A DNA stretch of 64,000 bases, taken from assembly GCA_964468045.1 (NCBI GenBank), contig CAYXTO010000012.1, positions 1 through 64,000 of the forward strand, written 5' to 3'. Below, in pieces: positions 36,772-44,602 of this stretch. Each line of letters starts with the position of its first letter. Position 1 is the stretch's first letter. The notes under the pieces were generated by a model. The model had not been told where the DNA came from. It made no database searches and saw nothing but the letters and a program-made list of their open reading frames with translations. The position numbers and the translations under genes are program-made. The DNA is from JAWKXU01 sp964468045 (GTDB lineage Bacteria > Pseudomonadota > Alphaproteobacteria > Sphingomonadales > Sphingomonadaceae).

Positions 36772-36806
36772 TTGCGATTTTCCATTATTCTGTTATAACG
36801 TCCGTA
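36772..36806 (+). promoter_or_regulatory. Candidate leaderless promoter and operator of the toxin-antitoxin operon
   Basis: TTGCGA (36772-36777) and TATAAC (36794-36799) have 16-bp spacing, a good fit to a housekeeping promoter. Seven bases after the -10 lies the ATG at 36806, so transcription could begin at the start codon. The palindrome GTTATAAC (36792-36799) overlaps the -10 and is a natural site for autorepression by the AbrB-type antitoxin. No Shine-Dalgarno is present. The interpretation is inferred from spacing only. Confidence 0.45.
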
Positions 36807-37033
36807 TGAACGCAACGCTCAAGATCACGAAGATCGGCAATTCCGCCGGTGTCATCCTGCCCAGGGAACTGCTGGCGCGGCTGCGCGCTGGTGTCGGGGA
36901 CACGCTTTACCTCAGCGAGTCACCTGATGGAGTGCGGATCACTGCCGCCGATCCTGATTTCGCCGCGAAGATGGATCTGGCCGAGCAGATCATGCGTGAG
37001 GATCGTGACATTCTGCGTGTGCTCGCGAAGTAA
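36806..37033 (+). CDS. AbrB/MazE-type antitoxin
   Basis: A 75-residue protein with an N-terminal swapped-hairpin AbrB/MazE DNA-binding domain (LKITKIGNSAGVILPRELLARL). Its C-terminal tail (FAAKMDLAEQIMREDRDILRVLAK) is a helical toxin-binding region. It is the first gene of a two-gene operon, and its TAA stop is joined to the ATG of the Doc gene (TAATG), the usual layout for an antitoxin made before and in excess of its toxin. It is expected to neutralise the Doc-like toxin and to repress the operon. Confidence 0.9.
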   Translation: MNATLKITKIGNSAGVILPRELLARLRAGVGDTLYLSESPDGVRITAADPDFAAKMDLAEQIMREDRDILRVLAK

Positions 37034-37428
37034 TGGCCGAACATCCGCGCGTCGAGCCGGTCTGGATCGAAACGCAAGTCGCGCTGGCAGTCCATGACCG
37101 GCAACTGGCCGAACATGGCGGCCCTGCCGGAGTGCGCGACGCAGGGATGCTTGATTCCGCTCTCGCGCGTCCGCGCAACCAGTGGGAATATGGCGAGGAC
37201 GACCGTTTCGCGCTGGCTGCGGCCTATGCTTTCGGCATCGCCCGCAACCATCCTTTTGCCGATGGCAACAAGCGCAGCGCCTGGGTGCTGGCCCGTTTGT
37301 TTCTTGCGCTCAACGGCGTGAAAATTGCTTTCGCGCCGGAAGATGCCATCAGGGCCATGCTTGCTCTTGCGGCAGGTGAATTGACGGAAGACGAGTTGGC
37401 CGATTGGTTCCGCCAACGCCTTGCCTGA
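37033..37428 (+). CDS. Doc-type toxin (Fic/Doc family)
   Basis: A 131-residue Doc (death-on-curing) protein. The active-site motif HPFADGNKR (73-81) matches the Doc consensus HxFx(D/N)(A/G)NKR, so the kinase-like activity that phosphorylates EF-Tu and stops translation should be intact. The start overlaps the antitoxin stop by one base. The antitoxin is of the MazE type rather than the classical Phd type, a hybrid pairing also known elsewhere. Confidence 0.92.
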   Translation: MAEHPRVEPVWIETQVALAVHDRQLAEHGGPAGVRDAGMLDSALARPRNQWEYGEDDRFALAAAYAFGIARNHPFADGNKRSAWVLARLFLALNGVKIAFAPEDAIRAMLALAAGELTEDELADWFRQRLA

Positions 37429-37437
37429 GCCTTTCCC

Positions 37438-37746
37438 CTACCGCTTCCGCACGAATTCCGCGCGCAGCACCAGTCCCTTGATGCCTTCGAATTTGCAGTC
37501 GATCTCCTGCGCATCGCCGGTCAGGCGGATCGACTTGATCAGCGTGCCCTGCTTCAGGGTTCGGCCCGCGCCCTTCACCTCCAGATCCTTGATCAGCGTC
37601 ACCTGGTCGCCGTCGGCCAGCAGATTGCCTACCGCATCGCGTACTTCGACCGCACCTTCCGCAGCGCGCTTGGCCGCGAGCTCGGAGGCGGGCATCCATT
37701 CGCCGCTATCCTCGTCAAAGACGTAGTCCTCGTCGTCACTGCTCAT
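37438..37746 (-). CDS. PhnA-domain (YjdM-type) protein lacking the zinc ribbon
   Basis: A 102-residue protein whose C-terminal two thirds are a PhnA domain: VRDAVGNLLADGDQVTLIKDLEVKG, then LKQGTLIKSIRLT and a closing IKGLVLRAEFVRK. Full-length YjdM/PhnA proteins carry an N-terminal zinc ribbon with CPxC pairs; this one has instead an acidic stretch (DDEDYVFDEDSGEWMPASEL). The historical link to phosphonate metabolism is weak and the true function is unknown. It is convergent with the Doc gene, with nine bases between the stops. Confidence 0.88.
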   Translation of the reverse strand: MSSDDEDYVFDEDSGEWMPASELAAKRAAEGAVEVRDAVGNLLADGDQVTLIKDLEVKGAGRTLKQGTLIKSIRLTGDAQEIDCKFEGIKGLVLRAEFVRKR

Positions 37747-37864
37747 GTCGCTTGCTCCTGTTCGGGATGGCCATGGCAGCTATGCAGGCATTTGGCCAGC
37801 AGATGGGGGGAGGTCAGGCGAGCTTCGGATTGCTCCGACCGTTATTAGAACATATAGTGAACAA

Positions 37865-38440
37865 ATGCGAAGGCGAATCGAACAGTGCGAGGCATCCGGC
37901 CATCTTGACCGGTTCTTCTTCGCTGTCCGCCCGCCATCATCGCTGGCTAGCAGGATCGCGGCGTTTGGTGAGGTGCTGGGCGGGAACGCTCCGCGCGTTT
38001 CCGCCGAGCGCTTGCATGTGACGGTTGCGGTAAGCGATGATTTTGAGGGCTATCCCGCAGAGTTTGTCGAAATCTTGCTGCGGGTGGGGGGCCGGGTGGC
38101 AAGCTCGCCTTTCCGCATCGCGCTGGACAGGCTGCTGTCGGGCAATCGGGCCGTGTTTCTCGTGCCCACCGCAAAATGTCCCGAGCTCAAGGCCGTTTAC
38201 CAGACCATTGCGGACGGCATGGCGTCCGCCCGGGCGCCGCTGCGCCAGGGAGTGGGCTTCAACCCGCATATGACCTTGTTCTACCGGGACCATGCGCGGC
38301 TCGATTTTCCCGTGCCCCGTCTCGAATGGACAGCGAGCGAATTGCTCCTGATCCGCAGCCTGGTCGGCCTCACCCGTCACGAGACCCTGGCGACATGGCC
38401 GCTGACGCCCCGGGAGCCGGACCAGCATAGCCTGTTTTGA
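37865..38440 (+). CDS. 2H phosphoesterase, LigT-like (2'-5' RNA ligase family)
   Basis: A 191-residue 2H-family phosphoesterase. The two catalytic HxT motifs are H51-V-T53 (ERLHVTVAV) and H135-M-T137 (FNPHMTLFY). Relatives hydrolyse 2',3'-cyclic phosphates or ligate tRNA halves. I chose the ATG at 37865 because it follows an AT-rich promoter-like region (AGAACATATAGTGAAC); an earlier reading to 37745 adds a poorly conserved leader. It is divergent from the PhnA-domain gene and unlinked to obvious RNA repair partners. Confidence 0.87.
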   Translation: MRRRIEQCEASGHLDRFFFAVRPPSSLASRIAAFGEVLGGNAPRVSAERLHVTVAVSDDFEGYPAEFVEILLRVGGRVASSPFRIALDRLLSGNRAVFLVPTAKCPELKAVYQTIADGMASARAPLRQGVGFNPHMTLFYRDHARLDFPVPRLEWTASELLLIRSLVGLTRHETLATWPLTPREPDQHSLF

Positions 38441-38576
38441 AGACCGCTCTCTTCCCGGCGAGCAGGGAGAGTGCGCGTCACCCCTTTCCTGGATCGCCGA
38501 ATCCGGCTTATCCTGTGCCCGCTGTCAGCTTCCGCGCCGAGCGGGAAGCCGGGGCGGCTTGCGATGGAGGCACTGC

Positions 38577-38996
38577 ATGGCAAAGGACGAACCCAAGCTC
38601 CTGTCGGGCGACAATCCCCAGATCCCCAAGGGCGAGGGCGACGCTCCGGTGCAGGCTTATATCGCCGCCGTGCCGGGCTGGAAGCAGGATATCTGCCGCC
38701 GGATCGATGCGATCGTGACGGAGCGGGTGCCGGGCGTGCGCAAGGCGGTGAAGTGGAACTCGCCCCTCTACGGCGCGCCGGATGGGCCGCCGAACACGTG
38801 GTTCCTCAGCTATCACTGCTTCACGAAATATGTGAAGGTCAGCTTCTTCCGTGGGTCCGCGCTCGACCCCATGCCGGCCGGCAAGTCGAAATATCCGGAA
38901 GTGCGCTACCTCGACATTCACGAAGGCCAGCTGGACGAGGCGCAGCTGGCCGATTGGGTGGAGCAGGCCAGCCGCTTGCCGGGCGAGAAGATGTGA
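38577..38996 (+). CDS. DUF1801 family protein
   Basis: A 139-residue protein of the DUF1801 (YdhG/YjbR-like) family. The conserved core is VREAV-like: ERVPGVRKAVKWNSPLYG, then YVKVSFFRGSALDP, with a C-terminal YLDIHEGQLDEAQLADWV. These proteins are found across bacteria and have no established reaction. The ATG has GGAGG eight bases upstream. It stands alone between the 2H phosphoesterase and a convergent small membrane protein. Confidence 0.87.
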   Translation: MAKDEPKLLSGDNPQIPKGEGDAPVQAYIAAVPGWKQDICRRIDAIVTERVPGVRKAVKWNSPLYGAPDGPPNTWFLSYHCFTKYVKVSFFRGSALDPMPAGKSKYPEVRYLDIHEGQLDEAQLADWVEQASRLPGEKM

Positions 38997-39035
38997 GCCG
39001 GCCTTCCGGCGCGGCTGCCGCGAGAATTCCTGGTC

Positions 39036-39275
39036 CTAGGCCGGATTGAGCATAGGCTGGTCGAAGCCGTCATTCCCCAGCGGGGCTTTTCCCCGCTTCT
39101 CCGCCCGCTTCCAGGCCTTTTCGTGGAAATAGAACGCCATCGCGTTGATGCAGGGTTCGATCAGCGCGATGCCCCCCGCCAGCACGAGGGACCCGGTCAG
39201 GATGTAGGCGACGCTGAAACCCACCGCCAGGTGGATGGTCAGGTAACTGAGCGTCTTCATCAGATCGCGCGGCAT
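39036..39275 (-). CDS. DUF2061 small membrane protein
   Basis: A 79-residue protein with two transmembrane helices (TIHLAVGFSVAYILTGSL and VLAGGIALIEPCINAMAFY) followed by the family-typical YFHEKAWKRAEKR and a polar tail. DUF2061 proteins are widespread in proteobacteria. Some fused forms occur with sulfur-assimilation enzymes, but the function of the lone domain is unknown. I set the start at the ATG of 39275 (MPRDLMKTLS), since upstream codons give a poor N-terminus. Confidence 0.83.
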   Translation of the reverse strand: MPRDLMKTLSYLTIHLAVGFSVAYILTGSLVLAGGIALIEPCINAMAFYFHEKAWKRAEKRGKAPLGNDGFDQPMLNPA

Positions 39276-39683
39276 GTTCGATTCCGTTTCGTCATGAGCC
39301 AGCAGGGCACCGACGGATATAATTGATAATAGATCGCAATAGCAAGACAAGAATCTCGTTCAGTGTGATCGCCGGGACAGGAAGGATTTTCCTACATCGC
39401 GCAAATCTGGCTTATCCCAGGGATGAGACGCAGAACATCCCGCGCTCTCGCTCGTCGCTCTTTTGCCAACACGACGACTCTGGGAGAAGCCCCCCTTGCG
39501 AAAGGTCACACTCGGTGCGCGCTGGTTTTACGCCATGGCGCGGCCGTTTACCGCGCGGAAGCGGCGCGCGCAGGCCGAAATCGCAATGCACATTTCCGGC
39601 GTTCTGCGTTAACCGGCCGGGATGGCGAGCGCGGCGGAAATGACGGGGCAGGACGAAGGATGATGGACGTTCCCCGCCGCCCG
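39276..39683. other. Gene-free stretch holding repeat copy B
   Basis: The 408-bp gap between the DUF2061 gene and the convergent-side GFA gene contains no supported gene. Most of it (39388-39617) is the second copy of the 230-bp dispersed repeat. The left part includes AT-rich sequence (about 39315-39345) that could be the promoter of the DUF2061 gene. Confidence 0.6.
39388..39617 (+). repeat. Dispersed 230-bp repeat, copy B
   Basis: Same orientation and same 230-bp length as copy A at 17409-17638. It shares TTTCCTAC at the 5' end, AAATCTGGCTTATCC, GCGAAAGGTCACAC at a constant offset, and the conserved 3' block CGCAGGCCGAAATCG...AACCGGC. No terminal target duplication or terminal inverted repeat is obvious. 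Confidence 0.8.
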
Positions 39684-40118
39684 TCACTCGCCCTGCGTCA
39701 TCTCCGCGAACACTTCCGCGCCGGTCTTGCGCGTGGTGGCTTCGGTGAAATGGTAATAGGGCGGCTGCTCGTCCACGAAGATTTCGCTGGTCAGCGCGAA
39801 GCCGTCCGCGCCCGGAAAGAACCCGGCGAGGCAGGCGTAGCTGCCCGCAGGCTTGTAGTAATAGAACAGGTGGGTGCCGCAGCGGCTGCAGAAGCCGCGT
39901 TCGGCCCATTCGGACGAGGGATAGCGCGTGACATGCTCCGACCCGTCGATCTCCAACTCCCCTCGGACCGGCAGGGCGATGAATGGCCCGCCGCCCCAGG
40001 TCCGGCACATGGTGCAGTGGCAGGCATCGAGATGCGGTTCGGTTGGCGTGGCGTGCAGCGTCACCGCGCCGCACAGGCATTGCCCTTCAAGCGGGGCGGT
40101 GTCGATAGTCTTGCTCAT
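39684..40118 (-). CDS. GFA family (CENP-V/glutathione-dependent formaldehyde-activating fold) protein
   Basis: A 144-residue zinc protein of the GFA superfamily. The metal-binding cysteines are in GQCLCGAV, then CHCTMCRTWGGG, and a later FCSRCGTHLFYY. Most members have no proven enzymatic role; the name comes from one glutathione-formaldehyde adduct enzyme. The ATG at 40118 is preceded by GGAAGCCGATC. It is divergent from a lipoprotein gene that is itself coupled to a second, different GFA gene. Confidence 0.88.
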   Translation of the reverse strand: MSKTIDTAPLEGQCLCGAVTLHATPTEPHLDACHCTMCRTWGGGPFIALPVRGELEIDGSEHVTRYPSSEWAERGFCSRCGTHLFYYYKPAGSYACLAGFFPGADGFALTSEIFVDEQPPYYHFTEATTRKTGAEVFAEMTQGE

Positions 40119-40235
40119 GATCGGCTTCCTTCCGAGTCTCCGGGTAATGAGCGTCGCCGCTTTGCCCCCGGCGGGCAAGGCGAATGGGACCGGCGCGGGC
40201 TTGTCTGCGCCGCGCGGCGGGCGCATGAAGGGGCC

Positions 40236-40691
40236 ATGATCCGCAAGCTTGCTTTCGCCGCACCGCTCGCCCTGCTGCTCGCCGCCTGTCAGTCCGGCGT
40301 GGAGCACGATCCCGCCGACGGCAATGTGCCGGGCAACAGCGCTTCCACCCGGCCCTATGACGGGATCGCGGAAGGGGAGACGGTGCGCTTTACCGGCACC
40401 GAGCCGTTCTGGGGCGGGCAGGCGACCGGGACCGTGCTCAATTATTCCACCCCCGAGAAGCCGGACGGGGAAACCATCACAGTGGAACGGTTCGCCGGGC
40501 GCAACGGCGTTTCCTTCACCGGCAAGCTGGAAGGGGAGGTTTTCTCGCTGGCGATCACGCCCGGGCAATGCAGCGACGGCATGTCGGACCGGACCTATCC
40601 CTTCAACGCCACGCTGCGCGTGGGGGACGAGATTCGCAGCGGCTGCGCCTGGACGGAAAAGCACCCCTTCACTGGCGAGGCCCATCCATGA
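40236..40691 (+). CDS. Predicted lipoprotein (COG3650-like)
   Basis: A 151-residue lipoprotein. The lipobox LLAAC follows a short signal peptide, with the lipid cysteine at residue 18. The mature part is a small beta-rich domain with the segment GTEPFWGGQATGTVLNY and a pair of cysteines (QCSDGMSDRTYPFNAT and SGCAWTEKH), which resembles the lipoprotein domain often paired with heat-shock HslJ or MliC-like proteins. Its stop overlaps the next gene's ATG, so they are cotranscribed. The function is unknown. Confidence 0.8.
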   Translation: MIRKLAFAAPLALLLAACQSGVEHDPADGNVPGNSASTRPYDGIAEGETVRFTGTEPFWGGQATGTVLNYSTPEKPDGETITVERFAGRNGVSFTGKLEGEVFSLAITPGQCSDGMSDRTYPFNATLRVGDEIRSGCAWTEKHPFTGEAHP

Positions 40692-41110
40692 GCAGGGAGC
40701 AAATTCGCGTCGCCGCCTGCCAATGCGGCCAGTTGAAGGCGCATTGCACGGGCGAGGCCGCGCGCATTTCGATGTGCCACTGCCTTGCCTGCCAGCGGCG
40801 CACCGGCGCGCCGTTCAGCGCCAACAGCCGCTTCCCGCGCGCGAATGTGCGGATCGAGGGGGAAAGCCGGCAATGGAGCCGCACCGCCGATACCGGCAAT
40901 GGGGTGGTGCATCATTTCTGCCCGGATTGCGGCACCACGGTCTGTTGGGATCTGGCCGGTTTCCCCGATGTGATCGCGGTGGCGAGCGGGCTGTTCGCGG
41001 ACCCGGCCTATCCCGCGCCGGCCGTGTGCGTCTGGGAGCGGCAGCGCCATCCCTGGACGGACCATATCGCGGCGCTGCCGATGCAGCGCTGGCCGGGTGC
41101 GCCGGGCTAG
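40688..41110 (+). CDS. GFA family zinc-binding protein
   Basis: A 140-residue GFA-fold protein, coupled to the preceding lipoprotein by a four-base overlap. Zinc ligands are visible in AACQCGQLKA, CHCLACQRRTGA and FCPDCGTTVCW. It is a different subgroup from the GFA gene at 39684, so it is not a recent duplicate. The role is unknown. Confidence 0.88.
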   Translation: MSREQIRVAACQCGQLKAHCTGEAARISMCHCLACQRRTGAPFSANSRFPRANVRIEGESRQWSRTADTGNGVVHHFCPDCGTTVCWDLAGFPDVIAVASGLFADPAYPAPAVCVWERQRHPWTDHIAALPMQRWPGAPG

Positions 41111-41137
41111 ATCGATTTCGAAAACGAGAGGGATGCC

Positions 41138-41509
41138 ATGTTCAAGATACTGCTGTTCGTCAAACGCAAGGCCGGGCTGACGCGCGAGGAATTCATCGAC
41201 TATTACGAGAACAGGCATGTGCCGCTGGTGCGCGACAAGGTGCCACCCGCCCGGCTCTATCGCCGCAATTACGTGATGGTAGGGGCAGAGGTGAGCGGCA
41301 TCGCCGGCGCCTCGGCGGCGGCGCTCGGCTTCGATTGCGTCAGCGAGATCGGCTTCGCCACGCGGGCGGAAGCGGAGGAGCATATCGCAGCCTATCTCGA
41401 CCCGGCGAACAATCCCGGGATCGTGGCCGACGAGAACAATTTCATCGAGCCGGGCGGGCTGACCTTCGTGCTCGTGGAGCCTCGCCAGACCGCCGATTAT
41501 TCCGGCTGA
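41138..41509 (+). CDS. EthD domain-containing protein
   Basis: A 123-residue dimeric ferredoxin-like barrel protein of the EthD family. It begins FKILLFVKRKAGLTREEFIDYYENRHVPLV, cited here only as the pattern LTREEF...YYENRHVPL, which is the family hallmark. EthD proteins accompany oxidative degradation genes (the founding member supports an ether-cleaving P450), but here the P450 cluster is 40 kb away. GAGAGGGATGCC gives the ribosome site. Confidence 0.88.
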   Translation: MFKILLFVKRKAGLTREEFIDYYENRHVPLVRDKVPPARLYRRNYVMVGAEVSGIAGASAAALGFDCVSEIGFATRAEAEEHIAAYLDPANNPGIVADENNFIEPGGLTFVLVEPRQTADYSG

Positions 41510-41608
41510 CGGCGCCCGAGGAGAGGTGCCGTCAGCGCGGTTTACCCGCGACGCCGTAAACGATACGCTGCCGTTCCATCTGCAACAGTTCGAAGAAGGG
41601 GATATCCG

Positions 41609-42223
41609 ATGCGACATGCCGGTTGGATGACGGTGCCGCTTGCCTGCGCGATGCTTGCGCTGGCGGGTTGCGGAAGCAAGGGCGGCGAGGACGCCACGGG
41701 CAATGCTGTTGCCGGGGATGCCGCCGCCGGGGCAGATGTCGCTTCGGACGCAACCGCAGCCGCTTCGCCGGAAGCCGCGGCCAGCCTCGCGACAGGGGGC
41801 GCGGCTGCTCCCGCCGCCAGCCCTGCGGCAACGGAAACTGCCACCGCCAAATCCGCGGGCGGAGGCGACCTGTCCGCCTATGTCGGGAAATGGCCGTTCG
41901 ATGCGGTGAACGGCGTGAAGTGGAACGACAATCCGGTGGTCAAGGCGGCGATCGACAAGACCGTCACGGATGCCGCGGCGCGCAAGGCGATCCATACGCT
42001 GGATGGCCCGGCCAGCACGATCGAGCTTTATCAGGGCAAGGTCGCCTCCTGGTCGTGCGAGGCGCACAACTGCGGCGATCACCAGTGGAACGTGATGGTC
42101 GATCCCAAGAGCGGCGCGGCCGATGTCTGCTATCACAACGAGGCCAAGACACCCGGCCAGTCGCGCTGGTTCCTCGCCGGCGGCAAGGTAGAAACGCGCG
42201 CCGGAAATTGTTCCACCGAATGA
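41609..42223 (+). CDS. Predicted lipoprotein with Ala-rich linker
   Basis: A 204-residue lipoprotein. The signal peptide ends in LALAGC, with the lipid cysteine at residue 21. A low-complexity Ala/Ser/Thr linker of about 60 residues follows, and then a folded domain of about 115 residues (YVGKWPFDAVNGVKW ... GDHQWNVMVDPKSGAADVCYH). The C-terminal domain resembles the conserved secreted domain found in inhibitor-like proteins of sphingomonads, but I cannot name it. It is upstream of aqpZ without evident coupling. Confidence 0.78.
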   Translation: MRHAGWMTVPLACAMLALAGCGSKGGEDATGNAVAGDAAAGADVASDATAAASPEAAASLATGGAAAPAASPAATETATAKSAGGGDLSAYVGKWPFDAVNGVKWNDNPVVKAAIDKTVTDAAARKAIHTLDGPASTIELYQGKVASWSCEAHNCGDHQWNVMVDPKSGAADVCYHNEAKTPGQSRWFLAGGKVETRAGNCSTE

Positions 42224-42319
42224 GACCGGCGGCGATCAAATAGAGGATTTCCACATACTCTTTTCGTCCCGGGTAAAGCAGGATAGTTTCCGGCCCGGTT
42301 ACTTGAAGGAGAGGGGTAG

Positions 42320-43045
42320 ATGATAAGGAATCTTTCGGCCGAATTCTTCGGCACATTCTGGCTTGTCTTTGGCGGTTGCGGATCGGCGGTGCTGGCCGCC
42401 GCCTTTCCGGAACTGGGCATCGGCTTTGCGGGCGTGGCCTTCGCCTTCGGCCTGACCGTGCTGACCATGGCCTATGCCGTGGGCGGCATTTCGGGCGGGC
42501 ATTTCAACCCTGCGGTTTCGCTGGGTCTCGCGATCGCCAACCGCTTTTCCTGGGGGCATCTGGTGCCTTATTGGGCGGCGCAGGTGGCGGGCGCGATCGT
42601 GGCCGCGGCCGCGCTCTACGCCATTGCCTCGGGCAAGGCCGGCTTCGCGCCGGGCGGATTTGCCTCCAACGGCTTCGGGGAGCTTTCGCCGGGCGGTTAT
42701 TCGATGCAGGCCGCCCTGCTGGTGGAAGTGATCCTCACCGCGGGCTTCCTGATCGTGATCCTGGGCTCCACCTCGCGCGCGGCGCCTCCGGGTTTCGCTC
42801 CGCTGGCGATCGGCCTTGCGCTCACCCTGATCCATCTGGTGTCGATCCCGGTGACCAACACATCGGTCAATCCGGCTCGTTCCACCGGCGTGGCGCTCTT
42901 TGCGGCGACCGATGCGATCGGGCAGCTCTGGTTCTTCTGGCTGGCGCCTCTGATCGGCGGCGCGGTCGGCGCGGCGATCTGGCGCTTCCTGTTGATGCCG
43001 GGTGAATCGCCCGCTCACATTGCGCGGGACGAAACCGCCCATTGA
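42320..43045 (+). CDS. aqpZ: Aquaporin Z (water channel)
   Basis: A 241-residue MIP-family channel with six membrane helices and two half-helices. The NPA motifs are at 63-65 (GGHFNPAVS) and 184-186 (TSVNPARST). A narrow-filter pattern with His in helix 5 (LTLIHLVS) and Arg after the second NPA indicates a water-selective rather than glycerol-conducting pore. The ribosome site is GGAGAGGGG. A strong hairpin lies just after the stop. Confidence 0.96.
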   Translation: MIRNLSAEFFGTFWLVFGGCGSAVLAAAFPELGIGFAGVAFAFGLTVLTMAYAVGGISGGHFNPAVSLGLAIANRFSWGHLVPYWAAQVAGAIVAAAALYAIASGKAGFAPGGFASNGFGELSPGGYSMQAALLVEVILTAGFLIVILGSTSRAAPPGFAPLAIGLALTLIHLVSIPVTNTSVNPARSTGVALFAATDAIGQLWFFWLAPLIGGAVGAAIWRFLLMPGESPAHIARDETAH

Positions 43046-43055
43046 GCAGCCGAGG

Positions 43056-43079
43056 GGCGGGGAAGGGAGCTTCCCCGCC
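43056..43079 (+). terminator. Rho-independent-type hairpin after aqpZ
   Basis: GGCGGGGAA (43056-43064) pairs perfectly with TTCCCCGCC (43071-43079) over a six-base loop, ten bases after the aqpZ stop. It is followed by TTCTCCT rather than a clean T-run, so termination may be partial. Confidence 0.65.
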
Positions 43080-43238
43080 TTCTCCTCGGTTGGATCAGGA
43101 ACCCGGAGGGTTTACCAGCGTTACCCTTCCTCAGGGGTTGCGTTGATAGGGAAGTTCGTGTCGCAGGGGTCTGGCAAAAATCCGCATCCGGACAACAATC
43201 CTGGGGATCGTATTCCTGCCAATTGGGGGGCTTGAGGC

Positions 43239-43637
43239 ATGAAGGTGCGGCACTTTTGCACGATTCTGCTGCTCGACGATGAGCCGCTGATCCTCATGGA
43301 CCTCGAATTCGCCGCTCAGGATGAAGGATGCCGCAGCCTTTGCGCCACGTCGGCCGGGCAGGCGCTTGCCTTTCTGGCTGGCGCTGAGCGGATCGACGTG
43401 GCGGTGCTCGACGTGACATTGCAGAATGGCGAAACATGCGTGCCCGTGGCGCGCGAGCTGCAAAGGCGCCGCATCCCCTACCTGCTCCATTCCGGCGACC
43501 TCGATCGTCGCAATGAGACGTTGCGCGAGCTGGGTTCGGAGCTGATCGTCAAGCCCGCGTGCTCTTCCCGGGTGATCCGGCGCGCGATCAGCTATATCGG
43601 GCAGGGGCCGGACATGCGGTTCATCGGCGCGGATTGA
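43239..43637 (+). CDS. Single-domain response regulator
   Basis: A 132-residue CheY-like receiver domain without an output domain. The acidic pocket is D13/D14 (LLLDDEPLI), the phosphoacceptor is D58 (AVLDVTL), the conserved Ser is S85 (LLHSGD) and the Lys is K105 (IVKPACS). It resembles the small receivers next to HWE-kinase or general-stress circuits in alphaproteobacteria, but no kinase gene is adjacent. Confidence 0.9.
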   Translation: MKVRHFCTILLLDDEPLILMDLEFAAQDEGCRSLCATSAGQALAFLAGAERIDVAVLDVTLQNGETCVPVARELQRRRIPYLLHSGDLDRRNETLRELGSELIVKPACSSRVIRRAISYIGQGPDMRFIGAD

Positions 43638-43748
43638 TGTTCGAGGTGGATCGCGCGCTATCGCTGTGAGCTTGACCGGGAACGGCTGATATGTCCGCTC
43701 GTTGAGAGAGCAGCCTGACGGGCGGGCGCAGCAGGTGGGAGAAGGATC

Positions 43749-44159
43749 ATGAAGCTTGCCTTCGTCGTCGCGAGTTGCTCCCTCGCCTTGCTGGCAGGGT
43801 GTGCGCCAGCCGCAAATGAACCTCGCGAGACATCTCTGGCAGATGGGCGCGAATGTTTCTGGCCGGGCGATGTCAGTGGTTTCAACGATGTGCGGGACGC
43901 GGAGTCCGGTTCGAACCGGATCATGGTGAGCGCCGGCGCAAATCGTCGCTATCTGTTCGAGACCTTCGGCTCCTGCCCCGATCTGAACTTTGCGGAGAAC
44001 ATCGGCTTCGACCAGCACGGTTCGGGCCAGATTTGCCGGGGCGTGGATGTGACCCTGCTGGTGCCCGGCGTTACCGGCACGCAGCGTTGTCCGGTCCGCA
44101 TGATCCGAAGGCTGACCGAGGACGAGGCCAAGGCGCTGACCGCCCGGGCCAGGAAATAA
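43749..44159 (+). CDS. DUF6491-like predicted lipoprotein
   Basis: A 136-residue lipoprotein: the signal peptide ends in LALLAGC (lipid cysteine at 18), and the mature domain carries ECFWPGDVSGFNDV and CPDLNFAENIGF with four conserved cysteines that probably form disulfides. This is the layout of the sphingomonad/xanthomonad DUF6491 family of unknown function. GGGAGAAGGATC is the ribosome site. The next gene starts 15 bp after its stop. Confidence 0.82.
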   Translation: MKLAFVVASCSLALLAGCAPAANEPRETSLADGRECFWPGDVSGFNDVRDAESGSNRIMVSAGANRRYLFETFGSCPDLNFAENIGFDQHGSGQICRGVDVTLLVPGVTGTQRCPVRMIRRLTEDEAKALTARARK

Positions 44160-44174
44160 GCCCGGCCGCCGTCC

Positions 44175-44504
44175 GTGTTCGTCGCTGCCTATTGGTGGGA
44201 AGTGCATCCCGGCAAGGAAGAGCAGTTTCGCGCTGCCTGGCGCCGTGGAACCGAGCTCATCCGGGAAAGATACGGCAGCCTGGGCTCCCGCTTGCACCGG
44301 GAGGATCGCGACGATGGCGCAATCCGCTTCATCGGCGTCGCGGAATGGCCGGACCGCCAGACCTGGCGCAAGGCGTTCGATGCGAAGATGGTATATGACG
44401 AGCCGGAAACCCGCGCGGCCTTCGTGGAGGCGATCAGCGATTGGGCGGAAGAGCCTCTCCTGCTGATGGAGGTGACGGACGATCTTCTGGATCGCCGCCC
44501 TTGA
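44175..44504 (+). CDS. ABM-fold (antibiotic biosynthesis monooxygenase-like) protein
   Basis: A 109-residue dimeric-barrel protein starting at a GTG 15 bp after the DUF6491-like gene. The pattern FVAAYWWEVHPGKEEQFRAAW, cited for its VHPGKEEQFRAAW core, and RFIGVAEWPDRQTWRKAF match the family. No cofactor-binding site is present. The function is unknown, and it is not closely related to the ABM protein of the P450 cluster at 8523. Confidence 0.82.
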   Translation: MFVAAYWWEVHPGKEEQFRAAWRRGTELIRERYGSLGSRLHREDRDDGAIRFIGVAEWPDRQTWRKAFDAKMVYDEPETRAAFVEAISDWAEEPLLLMEVTDDLLDRRP

Positions 44505-44602
44505 AACTTTCCGGAAAGAAGCATCGCAGAACGCTTGAGTCCGTAGCGAAAGCGGGCAAATAGGGGAGCACCTACTATCTTCCCAGCCACAGGATATTTC
44601 CC

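Noticed and set aside
39423..40691. Long plus-strand frame starting in repeat copy B
   Set aside because: Only its last part (from 40236) is a real lipoprotein; the earlier part reads repeat and the antisense of the GFA gene.
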